Source of the DNA: Petrotoga mobilis SJ95 | GTDB lineage: Bacteria; Thermotogota; Thermotogae; Petrotogales; Petrotogaceae | Reading direction: 5' to 3' | Assembly (NCBI RefSeq): GCF_000018605.1 | Contig: NC_010003.1 | Coordinates: forward strand, 782,501-846,500 | DNA: 64,000 bases | Part shown: positions 20,804 to 28,518 of the stretch, piece after piece | Layout: every line of letters starts with the position of its first letter | Position numbering within the stretch: the first letter of the stretch is position 1 | The notes under the pieces: model-generated | Told to the model about the DNA's origin: nothing | Databases searched by the model: none | Seen by the model: the letters and a program-made list of their open reading frames with translations, nothing else | Translations under genes and position numbers: made by a program

Positions 20804-20852
20804 ACAATCACCTCTTGGGGGAAAAACTAATAATTCTCAACAAAATAGATAC

Positions 20853-21143
20853 TCATGGAAGAACAAACAACAAAATCAAGGCAACAACCAAAGAATAAAG
20901 CCCCGTTGACTCTGTAACCGCCATTGCCAATAACATCCTCGTTGTTAAATTCCCGCTCATCTCTGGTTGTCTTGCCATAGCGTCCATTGCATGAGCTCCA
21001 ATGTTACCTTCTCCAACACCAGGACCTATAGCTCCTATTCCCATTGCAACTCCTGCTCCCAATAACTTTCCTAAATAATATAAACCCCATCCAATGGAAC
21101 CACCTTCAGTAACTAAATTTTGAAGCATTGTAGCTAAATCCAT
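20853..21143 (-). CDS. atpE: ATP synthase F0 c subunit with Na+-type ion site
   Basis: Hairpin proteolipid of the rotor ring, 96 residues. The first helix holds GAIGPGVGEG, with Glu45 where Na+-type rings usually have Gln. The loop carries the conserved ARQP, and the second helix has AVTESTGLYSLV with the ion carboxylate Glu78 followed by Ser79 and Tyr83. The ES/T...Y pattern is that of Na+-coordinating c subunits such as those of Ilyobacter and Propionigenium. A Glu at the Gln position gives a two-carboxylate site like that described in Fusobacterium nucleatum. Start ATG 21143 has AAGGAGG upstream. Confidence 0.96.
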   Translation of the reverse strand: MDLATMLQNLVTEGGSIGWGLYYLGKLLGAGVAMGIGAIGPGVGEGNIGAHAMDAMARQPEMSGNLTTRMLLAMAVTESTGLYSLVVALILLFVLP

Positions 21144-21188
21144 CTTTTTCTCCTCCTTAAACTAGTTTTTTTGATTTGATAAGTTTTT

Positions 21189-22007
21189 TTATTCCAGCAA
21201 TGATCCAATATACGCAATAGTTAACAAAGAAAAAACAAAAGCCTGAATTAGACCAATAAACCAACCAAAAAAACCCCACAAGAACACAGGTAAAACGAAA
21301 TATTTCAACATATAACTAATAATCAACACCAATATCCCACCACCCATGACGTTGCCAAATAACCTCAAAGAATGAGAAATTGGTTTAGCTATTTCACTGA
21401 TTATATTGATAGGAAACAACAATGGATTGGGTTCAAAGAAAGATTTAAGCCATTTAAGTACGCCTTTAGACCTTGCAGCAAAAAAGTGGCTAACCACTAG
21501 AACCATCAAGGCATACGTAAGATTTACATTTAAATCAGAGGTAGGTGTGTACCAGGTATCCGTGAACAACTGCACATTCAATCCATTTTCAACTGGTACC
21601 ACGTTTATTCCAGGCATCCCACCAAGGACATTTGAAACACTTATATACAGAAAAAAACTCATAGCTATTACAAAAGTTTGTCTCCGATACTTAGGGTTGG
21701 GCACAGAATCTTCCACCATCTCCCAAAAATAATCAAAAAAGGTTTCTACAGCAGCTTGTAACCTTCCAGGAATCCTCTCAAAATGTATACTCCGGGCAAC
21801 TAAAATCAACAATAACATAACAGCAAAAGACATTATCAACGTCATTGGGTTCAACTGACCAAAGAACCCACCATCACCAAAATAAACAATCCATCTATCC
21901 CCAACACCCTCTAAACTCATATCGAAAACAAAAAAGTTAATTACCCCCAAAACTATATAAGCGGCAAAAAGAAAGATGGTAAATTTCTTCAATCTATCAT
22001 TCGTCAA
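21189..22007 (-). CDS. atpB: ATP synthase F0 a subunit
   Basis: Membrane stator subunit that carries the ion half-channels, 272 residues with five or six hydrophobic helices. The conserved Arg is in ISHSLRLFGNVMGGGIL (near 205), and the last helix contains LIQAFVFSLLTIAYIG (near 250). The start is TTG 22007 (TTG-ACG-AAT) behind GGAGGTGTTCTT; no ATG is suitably placed. Gaps are 45 bp to atpE and 30 bp from atpI. Confidence 0.95.
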   Translation of the reverse strand: MTNDRLKKFTIFLFAAYIVLGVINFFVFDMSLEGVGDRWIVYFGDGGFFGQLNPMTLIMSFAVMLLLILVARSIHFERIPGRLQAAVETFFDYFWEMVEDSVPNPKYRRQTFVIAMSFFLYISVSNVLGGMPGINVVPVENGLNVQLFTDTWYTPTSDLNVNLTYALMVLVVSHFFAARSKGVLKWLKSFFEPNPLLFPINIISEIAKPISHSLRLFGNVMGGGILVLIISYMLKYFVLPVFLWGFFGWFIGLIQAFVFSLLTIAYIGSLLE

Positions 22008-22037
22008 AAGAACACCTCCTCCAACTACCTACCAAAA

Positions 22038-22376
22038 TTATTTATACGATAAAAATGGAACTATCTTCAAATTTATTAAACCGACAAAAGCCAACAAAAG
22101 GGCATACGCTGAATTAAAGGCAGCGATTCCCAATATCACACCATACAAAAGGTACCTCATAAAAAAACCGGGTAAAATCTTTTTAGGCTTTGAACCAACT
22201 GTCATTTTTTTAATCTCTTCTGCAAGTGAATAAAAACCTATAACCGCTCCAATTCCTCCCCACAACACCCAAAGAGCTTCTAAAGAAAAGAACAAAGAAA
22301 GAATAACGGTCTCAACCAGAATTATCGCTATTGTTTTCATTTCTATCTCTTTCAGCTTTTTTTTCAGCTCTTTCAT
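22038..22376 (-). CDS. atpI: AtpI-family accessory protein of the ATP synthase operon
   Basis: A 112-residue membrane protein with four hydrophobic segments after a charged N-terminus, in the position of AtpI (uncI) just before atpB. AtpI-type proteins assist c-ring assembly. ATG 22376 is preceded by GAGGT at 9 nt and lies inside the end of atpZ (65-bp overlap); a later Met at 22340 would reduce the overlap but has a weaker site. Assignment rests on position, size and topology as much as on residues. Confidence 0.8.
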   Translation of the reverse strand: MKELKKKLKEIEMKTIAIILVETVILSLFFSLEALWVLWGGIGAVIGFYSLAEEIKKMTVGSKPKKILPGFFMRYLLYGVILGIAAFNSAYALLLAFVGLINLKIVPFLSYK

Positions 22377-22590
22377 GTTTCTCTACCTCTTTCAAAAGCT
22401 CCCTTATACCTGAATATAATCCGGAAATTATCCCTAAAAACATCAACAAGACCATCCATATCTGCTGGTCGGTAAACCTGTATATTAAATATCCTATCAA
22501 AAGACCAACAAATATATTTGACAGAACTATTACAGCAAAATAAATGATCATGTTCAAATAACCGAGTGAACGTAGATCGTGTTTTTTCAC
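22312..22590 (-). CDS. atpZ: AtpZ-like subunit, first gene of the ATP synthase operon
   Basis: A 92-residue protein with two transmembrane helices and a highly charged C-terminal tail (EVEKHERAEKKAERDRNEN). It fits the AtpZ family (F0F1-ATPase-associated, linked to Mg2+/Ca2+ transport or c-ring assembly). The start is GTG 22590 behind GGAGG at 7 nt; a TTG seven codons upstream has no site. It is the first gene after the consensus promoter at 22621-22649. Confidence 0.8.
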   Translation of the reverse strand: MKKHDLRSLGYLNMIIYFAVIVLSNIFVGLLIGYLIYRFTDQQIWMVLLMFLGIISGLYSGIRELLKEVEKHERAEKKAERDRNENNSDNSG

Positions 22591-22620
22591 AATTAAGCCT
22601 CCAAAAAACAACCATAAACA

Positions 22621-22649
22621 ATTATACTATTTATTTGCCAAAATTTCAA
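22621..22649 (-). promoter_or_regulatory. promoter of the ATP synthase operon
   Basis: TTGAAA (22649-22644) and TATAAT (22626-22621) with a 17-nt spacer on the minus strand, 31 bp upstream of the atpZ GTG. Confidence 0.8.
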
Positions 22650-22705
22650 TTATTTTTAAAATACCTTTGGGGGGTGCTGGGCAAACTCAACTTCTTTTTC
22701 TTTTT

Positions 22706-22740
22706 GGGTGGGCTGCGGGGCGAAGGGGCGCTATAACAAC
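22706..22740 (-). repeat. GC-rich dispersed repeat, single copy in reverse orientation
   Basis: GGGTGGGCTGCGGGGCGAAG followed by GGGCGCTATAAC, the reverse complement of the repeat family seen at 5290, 34150, 35191, 35462, 43417 and 45003. It lies between the atp promoter and the PrcB-like gene, in a 359-bp stretch (22591-22949) without a gene. Confidence 0.7.
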
Positions 22741-22746
22741 TAAAGA

Positions 22747-22771
22747 AGAGACAACCAATTTGGTCGTCTCT
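22747..22771. terminator. hairpin, probable terminator of the protease cluster
   Basis: AGAGACAACC pairs with GGTCGTCTCT around a short AATTT loop, with one A-C mismatch on the plus strand (G-U wobble on the minus). On the minus strand it is followed by TTCTTTAG, so it may end transcripts coming from the PrcB-like gene. Confidence 0.5.
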
Positions 22772-22798
22772 CAATTTTCGCAAATATAAACTGTCAAT

Positions 22799-22925
22799 GT
22801 TCCTTTAAAGGGCTTCGCCCCTTAAGATCCCCGAACGTTAAGGGAGTTCCCCTTAAAAACCCCAAATCAAGGTCAAAATCATTTAAAAACATAGTTTGCA
22901 CACTGCGGCAAACTTAAAAAAGATT
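22799..22925 (+). repeat. palindromic dispersed repeat, second family
   Basis: Contains AAAGGGCTTCGCCCCTT, then CGTTAAGGGAGTTCCCCTTA and AAAACCCCAAAT, and later a GTTTGCACACTGCGGCAAAC hairpin. Related segments occur at 35252-35395 and, inverted, at 63842-63985. It fills most of the gap before the PrcB-like gene. No coding function is visible. Confidence 0.65.
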
Positions 22926-22949
22926 TTTTGCAAGAAACAGCAAAAAATA

Positions 22950-23519
22950 TTAATTAGAAAATGTAAAATTCTTCCTCAACAACAATGGTTCACCATTCTT
23001 CTGTTCAATGGTTACAATCACTTCCCACTCTCCTACATCCAAAACTTCGTTAATTTCTACCGCTATTGAAGGATACGTAAATGCTTGTGTGACCATCTCC
23101 CCTTTAACTGGCACCTTTAAAAACAAATCTATAAAAATTTGAAAGTTATCTTTGTTTATCCTGATGTCATTCAAAGAAAGATCGTACCCTCCTGTTTTTC
23201 TTTCACCTGCACTAATACAAACAACAAAAGGAACGCCACTCACATTGTTAACTTCAACGTCATCTTTTTTGATTATTACATCGGGTGTCTGACTCTTGTA
23301 ATAGCAATCTACAACCTTATAATTCTCCATACTTTCCCCTTTGTCGAAGTTGTAAGCTTCTACAGGTTTTTCCCCTATTTCTACTCCCTGGGTAGGTTCT
23401 TGCATAACTTCTTGTTCAACCTTTGTTTCACTTTGTAATGGTGGGGATAATAAGAAAAACACAGAACCAACCGCCACAACAATTAACGAAATTACTAAAA
23501 TTATCTGAGTTGTGGTCAT
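22950..23519 (-). CDS. membrane-anchored PrcB-domain protein
   Basis: A 189-residue protein with an N-terminal transmembrane or signal-anchor segment (MTTTQIILVISLIVVAVGSV), a Glu/Pro/Val-rich linker, and a C-terminal domain with ISAGERKTGGYDLSLNDI (near 103) and MVTQAFTYPSIAVEI (near 143). The G-ER-TGGY and P..GE.VTQAFTYP pattern matches the PrcB C-terminal domain, first named from a protease complex subunit. The start is ATG 23519 with GGAGG at 9 nt. It lies 75 bp after the subtilisin gene on the same strand, which supports a protease partner role outside the membrane. Confidence 0.75.
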   Translation of the reverse strand: MTTTQIILVISLIVVAVGSVFFLLSPPLQSETKVEQEVMQEPTQGVEIGEKPVEAYNFDKGESMENYKVVDCYYKSQTPDVIIKKDDVEVNNVSGVPFVVCISAGERKTGGYDLSLNDIRINKDNFQIFIDLFLKVPVKGEMVTQAFTYPSIAVEINEVLDVGEWEVIVTIEQKNGEPLLLRKNFTFSN

Positions 23520-23594
23520 TTTTAAAAACCTCCTCATTTGAAAATCAGATCCTTTCAGCAAATAAAATTGGGATCCGAAGACCCCAAATTAATT

Positions 23595-25634
23595 TTAGAA
23601 AATAGTCCAAGGTATTCCGCTCCCTCCATATTCATCAATAAATCCCCTACCTTCTTGGTTAATTGGTATTGCAACTGGAATAGATTCACTGTTTATCTGA
23701 ATTTCTCCACTTATACCAAATTCTTCTTCAGCAATTGCTCCCACGTACTCATAAGCTAAATAATAATGGCCGCTTTCAATGATATGTTGTAATAGGTCAA
23801 TACTAATTTCTTCGTTACTAGGAAGTTCAAATGTCTTTATTGGAGTTTCGTAATAATCTAACAAAGATATTGTCAGTGTTCCTTCAAATGGAAGATCTGC
23901 CTTTAAATTTGCTCTGAATTGAGTTGTTTCAAATTTTTGTATATAGGTGGTAACTGTTGCTTCAGGCAGAAGTTCTATTGATTCGTATTCAACTTGTTCA
24001 ACTTCTACTATACCTGAATAACTTAACTCTTCTTCCATCCTGTAATTTGGTGCACTACCATACAAATACTCAGGTCCCCCAATAATTATTTCATAATTCC
24101 CTGGTTCAATGTAAGCAAACAATTCATATCCTTCATCATTGGTCTTCCCGTAATATCTTTTCCCAGTTTCTTGATTTTCCAGCGTTATATTAACTCCAGG
24201 CAAATAATCGCAGCTTCTTTCAGATATAGCCTCAACACGTAAAGCTCCAGCTGTGTAATTAGTTGGATCAAGATCCAAACTATCTGAACTAATCCTTCCA
24301 TATCCGGCAGCGGTATCGTAACCATCTTGTTCAATATCCTCTGCTCCTACTTCGATCATCTTTCTTATCTGGTACACGTTGGCATCTGGACATTTTTCTT
24401 TAATTAAAGCGGCTAAGGCAGAAACATAAGGAGCTGACATTGAAGTACCAGACCAGCGAATATAAGGATTACCATCAATCCCTTCGTATTCATCCAATGA
24501 TTCCACAGGAATTGTTGAAATAATATCCACTCCTGGAGCTGAAACAGAGACATAATCCCCTCTGGATGAAAAATAGGCAATGTTATCTTTGTCATCACTA
24601 GCAGCCACAGCTATTACACCTGGAAAGCCTGAAGGATAGAACCAATGTTGGTCTGTGGTGAAATTACCAGAAGAGGCAACAACCACTACGTTGTGTGTAA
24701 GAGCGTAATCAAAGGCATCCTTTAGGATATTTGAATATCCTCCTCCTCCCCAACTGTTTGACAAAATATCTGCCCCATTTTCTACAGCCCAAACTATTCC
24801 GGCAGCAACTGCATAATCACCAACGTAATTAGGGTTAAAGATTCTTATAGGCATTATCTTTGCATCAGGAGCTAATCCTACTACGCCCTGACCGTCATCT
24901 TTTGCAGCTATTATACCCGCTGTATGGGTACCGTGCCCGTCTGTATCGGAATTCTCACTCGGATCAATCTTTTTATTCCAGTAAGGATCATAACCTTCCT
25001 TCAATTGATTCACTAAATCAGGGTGTGTTCCATCTGTCCCTGTATCTAATAACCCCACTATTACACCTGCGCCAGTAGCTGTTGCCCATGCGGCCTCAGC
25101 ATCGATCTTATCTTTATCTAAGGCGTATTGAAATTCTCTGTAATCCGGATAACCTTCCTCTACTTGATTCAACGCGTTACTTCCTGTTTCTTCTATGATA
25201 ACATTTGGGTCATTTTTAATAACCTGTATTTCCCTATCCGTATAGTTTGGCTCAATATATCTTATACCTTCTATTTTTTTCTCACTATCTAAATCCTTTA
25301 ATACATTTTCAACATTTTGGCCTTCTAAGCTTAGAAGCGCAACTCTGATTTCAGGGATTAGACTTTTTACTTCTATCTCTTGATCAAGTTTATCTGTAAA
25401 ATTTTCTAAATCCGATAAATTTTCATAACCAACAACGAGCACATCTTCGTCGTATTCGCGTTCAGCAAGCTTTATCAAATCAGGAATATATGAATTTATG
25501 GGTGAAATGTCTGAAGGTTCCATAAAAGTATTACTCTCATCTTCATCTTCTAAATAATTTAAATTAACACAGCTATTGAAGATAAAGATTGATAATATTA
25601 ATAAAGAAAAGAACACAAAATTACGCATTTTCAT
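23595..25634 (-). CDS. subtilisin-family (S8) lipoprotein protease, fervidolysin-like
   Basis: Secreted, lipid-anchored serine protease of 679 residues. The signal peptide ends in a lipobox (IFIFNSC, Cys about 21). An inhibitor-I9-like prodomain follows (DVLVVGYENLSDLENF). The catalytic triad is Asp197 (GLLDTGTDGTHPDL), His234 (DGHGTHTAGI) and Ser398 (SGTSMSAPYVSAL), with the oxyanion Asn in SWGGGGYSN. After the catalytic domain there is a Cna-B/carboxypeptidase-regulatory-like beta domain (GVNITLENQETGKRYYGKTN) and a last beta sandwich. The start is ATG 25634 with AAGGAAGG upstream. It sits 19 bp after the FN3-like lipoprotein gene. Confidence 0.92.
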   Translation of the reverse strand: MKMRNFVFFSLLILSIFIFNSCVNLNYLEDEDESNTFMEPSDISPINSYIPDLIKLAEREYDEDVLVVGYENLSDLENFTDKLDQEIEVKSLIPEIRVALLSLEGQNVENVLKDLDSEKKIEGIRYIEPNYTDREIQVIKNDPNVIIEETGSNALNQVEEGYPDYREFQYALDKDKIDAEAAWATATGAGVIVGLLDTGTDGTHPDLVNQLKEGYDPYWNKKIDPSENSDTDGHGTHTAGIIAAKDDGQGVVGLAPDAKIMPIRIFNPNYVGDYAVAAGIVWAVENGADILSNSWGGGGYSNILKDAFDYALTHNVVVVASSGNFTTDQHWFYPSGFPGVIAVAASDDKDNIAYFSSRGDYVSVSAPGVDIISTIPVESLDEYEGIDGNPYIRWSGTSMSAPYVSALAALIKEKCPDANVYQIRKMIEVGAEDIEQDGYDTAAGYGRISSDSLDLDPTNYTAGALRVEAISERSCDYLPGVNITLENQETGKRYYGKTNDEGYELFAYIEPGNYEIIIGGPEYLYGSAPNYRMEEELSYSGIVEVEQVEYESIELLPEATVTTYIQKFETTQFRANLKADLPFEGTLTISLLDYYETPIKTFELPSNEEISIDLLQHIIESGHYYLAYEYVGAIAEEEFGISGEIQINSESIPVAIPINQEGRGFIDEYGGSGIPWTIF

Positions 25635-25653
25635 AACGTTTTCCTTCCTTTTT

Positions 25654-26709
25654 TCAGTTGCTCGCAGTAGTGAATTCATTTTGCTTTTCTGGCATAATAT
25701 CACCTTTAGGATTAACATTATACCCATTATCGACGGCTACTGAAACTGATACACTATCTATGTCATAAGCAACAGCATAGGTGTATTCTATTCCCCAATC
25801 GTATGTTTTGGCGGGTTCTAACTTATCGTCTTCATAATAATAAATTCCATCTGGCAAGTATAAGAACCAACTCAAGTCATCATATTCAGAACTTCCTTTG
25901 CTTCCAAGGAATGTAACAGAAACTTCTTCAGCTCCTTGCATCATAAAATCGTATAGGATAACATCCTCTCCTTCTAAAATACCTGGAAGTATGTAATTTT
26001 CACTTTGTACTAAATCGTATATCCACATCGTATAGTGGTATTCCACCTCAGATTCAGGCGAAGTTAGTTCTTTTGTCGGTTCCCAAGCAAAAGTAGGTTG
26101 CCTTGAAACATTTTTTTCTTCGTCAGTTGGAGATATTAACTCAATATTAAAGGTCTCAAGTGGAACAACAGAACCTAATTCAACGAGTGTACTTTCTCCG
26201 TTTTCTGTATAAGAACTTACTGCGTACCATACTTCTTTATTAGGTGCATTTTCTGTCGAAGAATCCAAGAAATAGCCATATCCTGCATCACCGATTTTTG
26301 TGTAATGAATTCCATCAAAAGATCTGTAAATATTGTAACCATCTGGCTTTATAAATTTATTATAATCGATAAGCCCTTCTTGCAGAGCTTCATAGTAATC
26401 ATACCAATTTACCACAATCCACAAATTTGAGTTTTCTGGGATTGATTCTAATCCACTTACTAAATCTTTTAATTCAAAGTATTTAACCAAAATGTTGTTG
26501 TTCATAAAATCATCATTCAACCTTTGGGTAAATGTTTCAGATTGAGTCGTAGTAATTTCTTCTTTTATAGTGTAAGAAATAATTGGCTTCTCCCCTAAAA
26601 GCGAGGGATTTATTGGTTTAAAAAGAACACGCTCATTTGTTTTAGGTAAACACCCAGTCAAAACAAATAACAAAATGGATATTAATCCTACATAATAAAA
26701 TTTTTTCAT
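25654..26709 (-). CDS. lipoprotein with fibronectin-III-like domains
   Basis: A 351-residue exported lipoprotein with signal peptide and lipobox (LLFVLTGC, Cys about 20). Residues about 105-185 look like an FN3 domain (DGYNIYRSFDGIHYTKIG then VWYAVSSYTENGES), and residues 190-270 carry a second beta domain starting ELISPTDEEKNVSRQPTFAW, a pattern seen in surface glycan- or protein-binding modules. The start ATG 26709 has GAGAGG upstream. It is the first gene of the three-gene secreted protease cluster. No catalytic motif is seen; it may hold substrate or the protease at the cell surface. Confidence 0.75.
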   Translation of the reverse strand: MKKFYYVGLISILLFVLTGCLPKTNERVLFKPINPSLLGEKPIISYTIKEEITTTQSETFTQRLNDDFMNNNILVKYFELKDLVSGLESIPENSNLWIVVNWYDYYEALQEGLIDYNKFIKPDGYNIYRSFDGIHYTKIGDAGYGYFLDSSTENAPNKEVWYAVSSYTENGESTLVELGSVVPLETFNIELISPTDEEKNVSRQPTFAWEPTKELTSPESEVEYHYTMWIYDLVQSENYILPGILEGEDVILYDFMMQGAEEVSVTFLGSKGSSEYDDLSWFLYLPDGIYYYEDDKLEPAKTYDWGIEYTYAVAYDIDSVSVSVAVDNGYNVNPKGDIMPEKQNEFTTASN

Positions 26710-26851
26710 AATATTGCCTCTCCCCAATTTCGACGTTATCTATATTATCTTTAAAACTGACCTCAATCTTTTAATATTTATTTTCTTAAAACTTACAAAA
26801 TCTAGTACAGCTAATTTAGGAGAAAAATAGGCTTTTTTCTTTAATAATATC

Positions 26852-26860
26852 ATTATATCA
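26852..26860 (-). promoter_or_regulatory. extended -10 promoter of the protease cluster
   Basis: On the minus strand TGA-TATAAT (26860-26852) is a good extended -10, 143 bp upstream of the lipoprotein start. The -35 region is weak. The rest of 26710-26992 is AT-rich and shows no gene. Confidence 0.5.
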
Positions 26861-26992
26861 CCTACAATCCAACACGAAAGTTTTACATTTTCATTGTTTT
26901 TTTATTGTAATTTTTAATGAAGCTTGAATTATTCGTTTTACTTGGTTTTATACTTTTTTCTTTTAAAAATCAACTCATAAACGATATTTTAT

Positions 26993-28478
26993 AAAATTCG
27001 TGGAAGAAAACCATTGAGTCTTTAGCTTAATGGATGAATTCCACCATTGTCCTTTTCAAAATATTAATCCTTACGAGCTTGAATCAAAAAAATGTTGTTA
27101 ATTATATGTATGTATGGTACAATTGTATTATATCATAGAGTTTTCGAATTAAGGTGATTGAATATGTTAAAAACATACAAGTTTCGTATATATCCATCAA
27201 ACGAACAAATAGAGAAACTTAATCAGCATTTTGGACATACTCGATTTGTATACAATCTTTTTCTAGAATTCTCCAGTAATGCATACAAGAATACCAAAAC
27301 ATCAACTAACTATTATATGTGGGCTAAAGTACTTACGGTTCTTAAAAAAACTGAGAAGTATCAATGGCTAAACGATGTCAACTCTCAATCTTTGCAACAG
27401 TCCATAAAAGATTTAGAGACTGGGTATAAACGTTTCTTCAAGAAACAAGCTAAGCACCCTAAATTTAAAAAGAAATCAAGTAGGCAATCGTTTAGAGTTC
27501 CACAACATATACAACTGTATGAAAATGAGGGTAATGATAAATATGGTACTCTTTTCGTACCAAAGTTTAAAGAAGGTATCAAAGTAAGAGTACATAGAAA
27601 AATCGATCCAAATGCAAAGATAAAAAATTGTACTTTCATTAAAACTACAACAGGTAAGTACTTTGTATCTATAACATTCGAAGTTGAAGGTTCTTTCCCC
27701 GATAGAGATATAGACTACGAGAACTCAATTGGTATGGATATGGGATTGAAAGATTCTGTTGTATTATCCGATGGAACAAAGTATCCAGCTCCTAAAGTTT
27801 TGTCTAAGTACGAAAGGAAATTAAAACACGCATATAAAAAGTTTTCAAGCAAAGAACAAGGTTCTAAGAATTGGGACAAGGCAAAATTAGAAGTTGCTAG
27901 AATACATGAGAAAATAAAAAATACCCGAGAGGATTTTCTACATAAACTAACGAAAGAAATCAGTGAGAACCAAGCTGATGTCTTCGTTGTGGAAACTCTC
28001 AATATAAGAGGCATGTTAAAGAATCATCACTTAGCTAAAAGTATTTCAGATTCAGGATGGTACCAATTCAAAACATTTCTAAAATACAAAGCAGAGAGAT
28101 TAGGTAAAAAGGTAATCGAGATAGGAATGTTCGAACCTTCGTCTAAGGTTTGTAGTGTATGTGGGTATAAGAACGAAGGTTTAAAACTCTCTGATAGGGA
28201 ATGGGTATGTCCTGAATGTGGAACTAAACATGATAGAGATGTAAATGCTGCCGTTAATATTAGGCAGTTTGGATTAAAACAGGCATTTTCCACACAGCCT
28301 TATGGCACATAAGGAAACAGTTAGTCACTGTATAAACTGACTCTACCCCAGGAACTGGGGGAAGTAAAGCCTTTGGAGACTGTGTAAGACGGGCATCCTT
28401 AGATCCCTTCTAGGGTGTTTTTCCGCAATGGTTGATGAATTAGGAAGCTATTGAATCTTTAGCTCAATGGTAGTTCAC
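26993..28478 (+). mobile_element. IS200/IS605-type element carrying only tnpB
   Basis: Ends are set by paired subterminal hairpins: left CCATTGA/TTAATGG (27011-27033, loop GTCTTTAGC) and right CTATTGA/TCAATGG (28448-28470, loop ATCTTTAGC). The right end closes with GTAGTTCAC at 28478. The left boundary is inferred 18 nt before the left hairpin, after TTTAT (26988-26992), which would serve as target and TAM. There is no TnpA gene, so mobility would need a transposase in trans. It is inserted directly upstream of the -10 of the amidohydrolase gene. Confidence 0.65.
27164..28312 (+). CDS. tnpB: TnpB RNA-guided nuclease
   Basis: RuvC-type nuclease of IS200/IS605 elements, the ancestor type of Cas12, guided by an omega RNA from the element's right end. 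It has an N-terminal helix-turn-helix region (YKFRIYPSNEQIEKLNQHFG), the RuvC-I Asp192 in GMDMGLKD, RuvC-II Glu277 in VVETLNIRGM, a zinc finger (CSVCGYKN then CPECGTKHDRD) and RuvC-III Asp359. All three catalytic acids are present, so it should be active. The start is ATG 27164 behind AAGGTGATTGAAT. Length is 382 residues, normal for TnpB. The C-terminal coding end overlaps or abuts the omega RNA region. Confidence 0.93.
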   Translation: MLKTYKFRIYPSNEQIEKLNQHFGHTRFVYNLFLEFSSNAYKNTKTSTNYYMWAKVLTVLKKTEKYQWLNDVNSQSLQQSIKDLETGYKRFFKKQAKHPKFKKKSSRQSFRVPQHIQLYENEGNDKYGTLFVPKFKEGIKVRVHRKIDPNAKIKNCTFIKTTTGKYFVSITFEVEGSFPDRDIDYENSIGMDMGLKDSVVLSDGTKYPAPKVLSKYERKLKHAYKKFSSKEQGSKNWDKAKLEVARIHEKIKNTREDFLHKLTKEISENQADVFVVETLNIRGMLKNHHLAKSISDSGWYQFKTFLKYKAERLGKKVIEIGMFEPSSKVCSVCGYKNEGLKLSDREWVCPECGTKHDRDVNAAVNIRQFGLKQAFSTQPYGT

Positions 28479-28494
28479 AGTATAATATTCATTG
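28313..28494 (+). ncRNA. predicted TnpB omega RNA with guide
   Basis: The noncoding stretch between the tnpB stop and the right end is structured: CCCCAGGAACTGGGG (28347-28361), CCCTTCTAGGG (28407-28417), and the right-end hairpin at 28448-28470. In TnpB elements the scaffold lies here and the guide is the flanking DNA after the right end. The predicted guide begins at 28479 (AGTATAATATTCATTG). The 5' end of the RNA may lie inside tnpB. Confidence 0.6.
28481..28486 (+). promoter_or_regulatory. -10 element of the amidohydrolase gene
   Basis: TATAAT directly after the TnpB element's right end and 33 bp before the start codon. The native -35 region was displaced by the insertion, and no good -35 is found at 17 nt in the element's end. 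Confidence 0.45.
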
Positions 28495-28518
28495 AAAACA
28501 ACCAAAGGAGTTGTAGAT

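Noticed and set aside
22440..23000. Gene in the gap between atpZ and the PrcB-like gene
   Set aside because: Only short frames without ribosome-binding sites; the region is explained by a promoter, repeats and a terminator hairpin.
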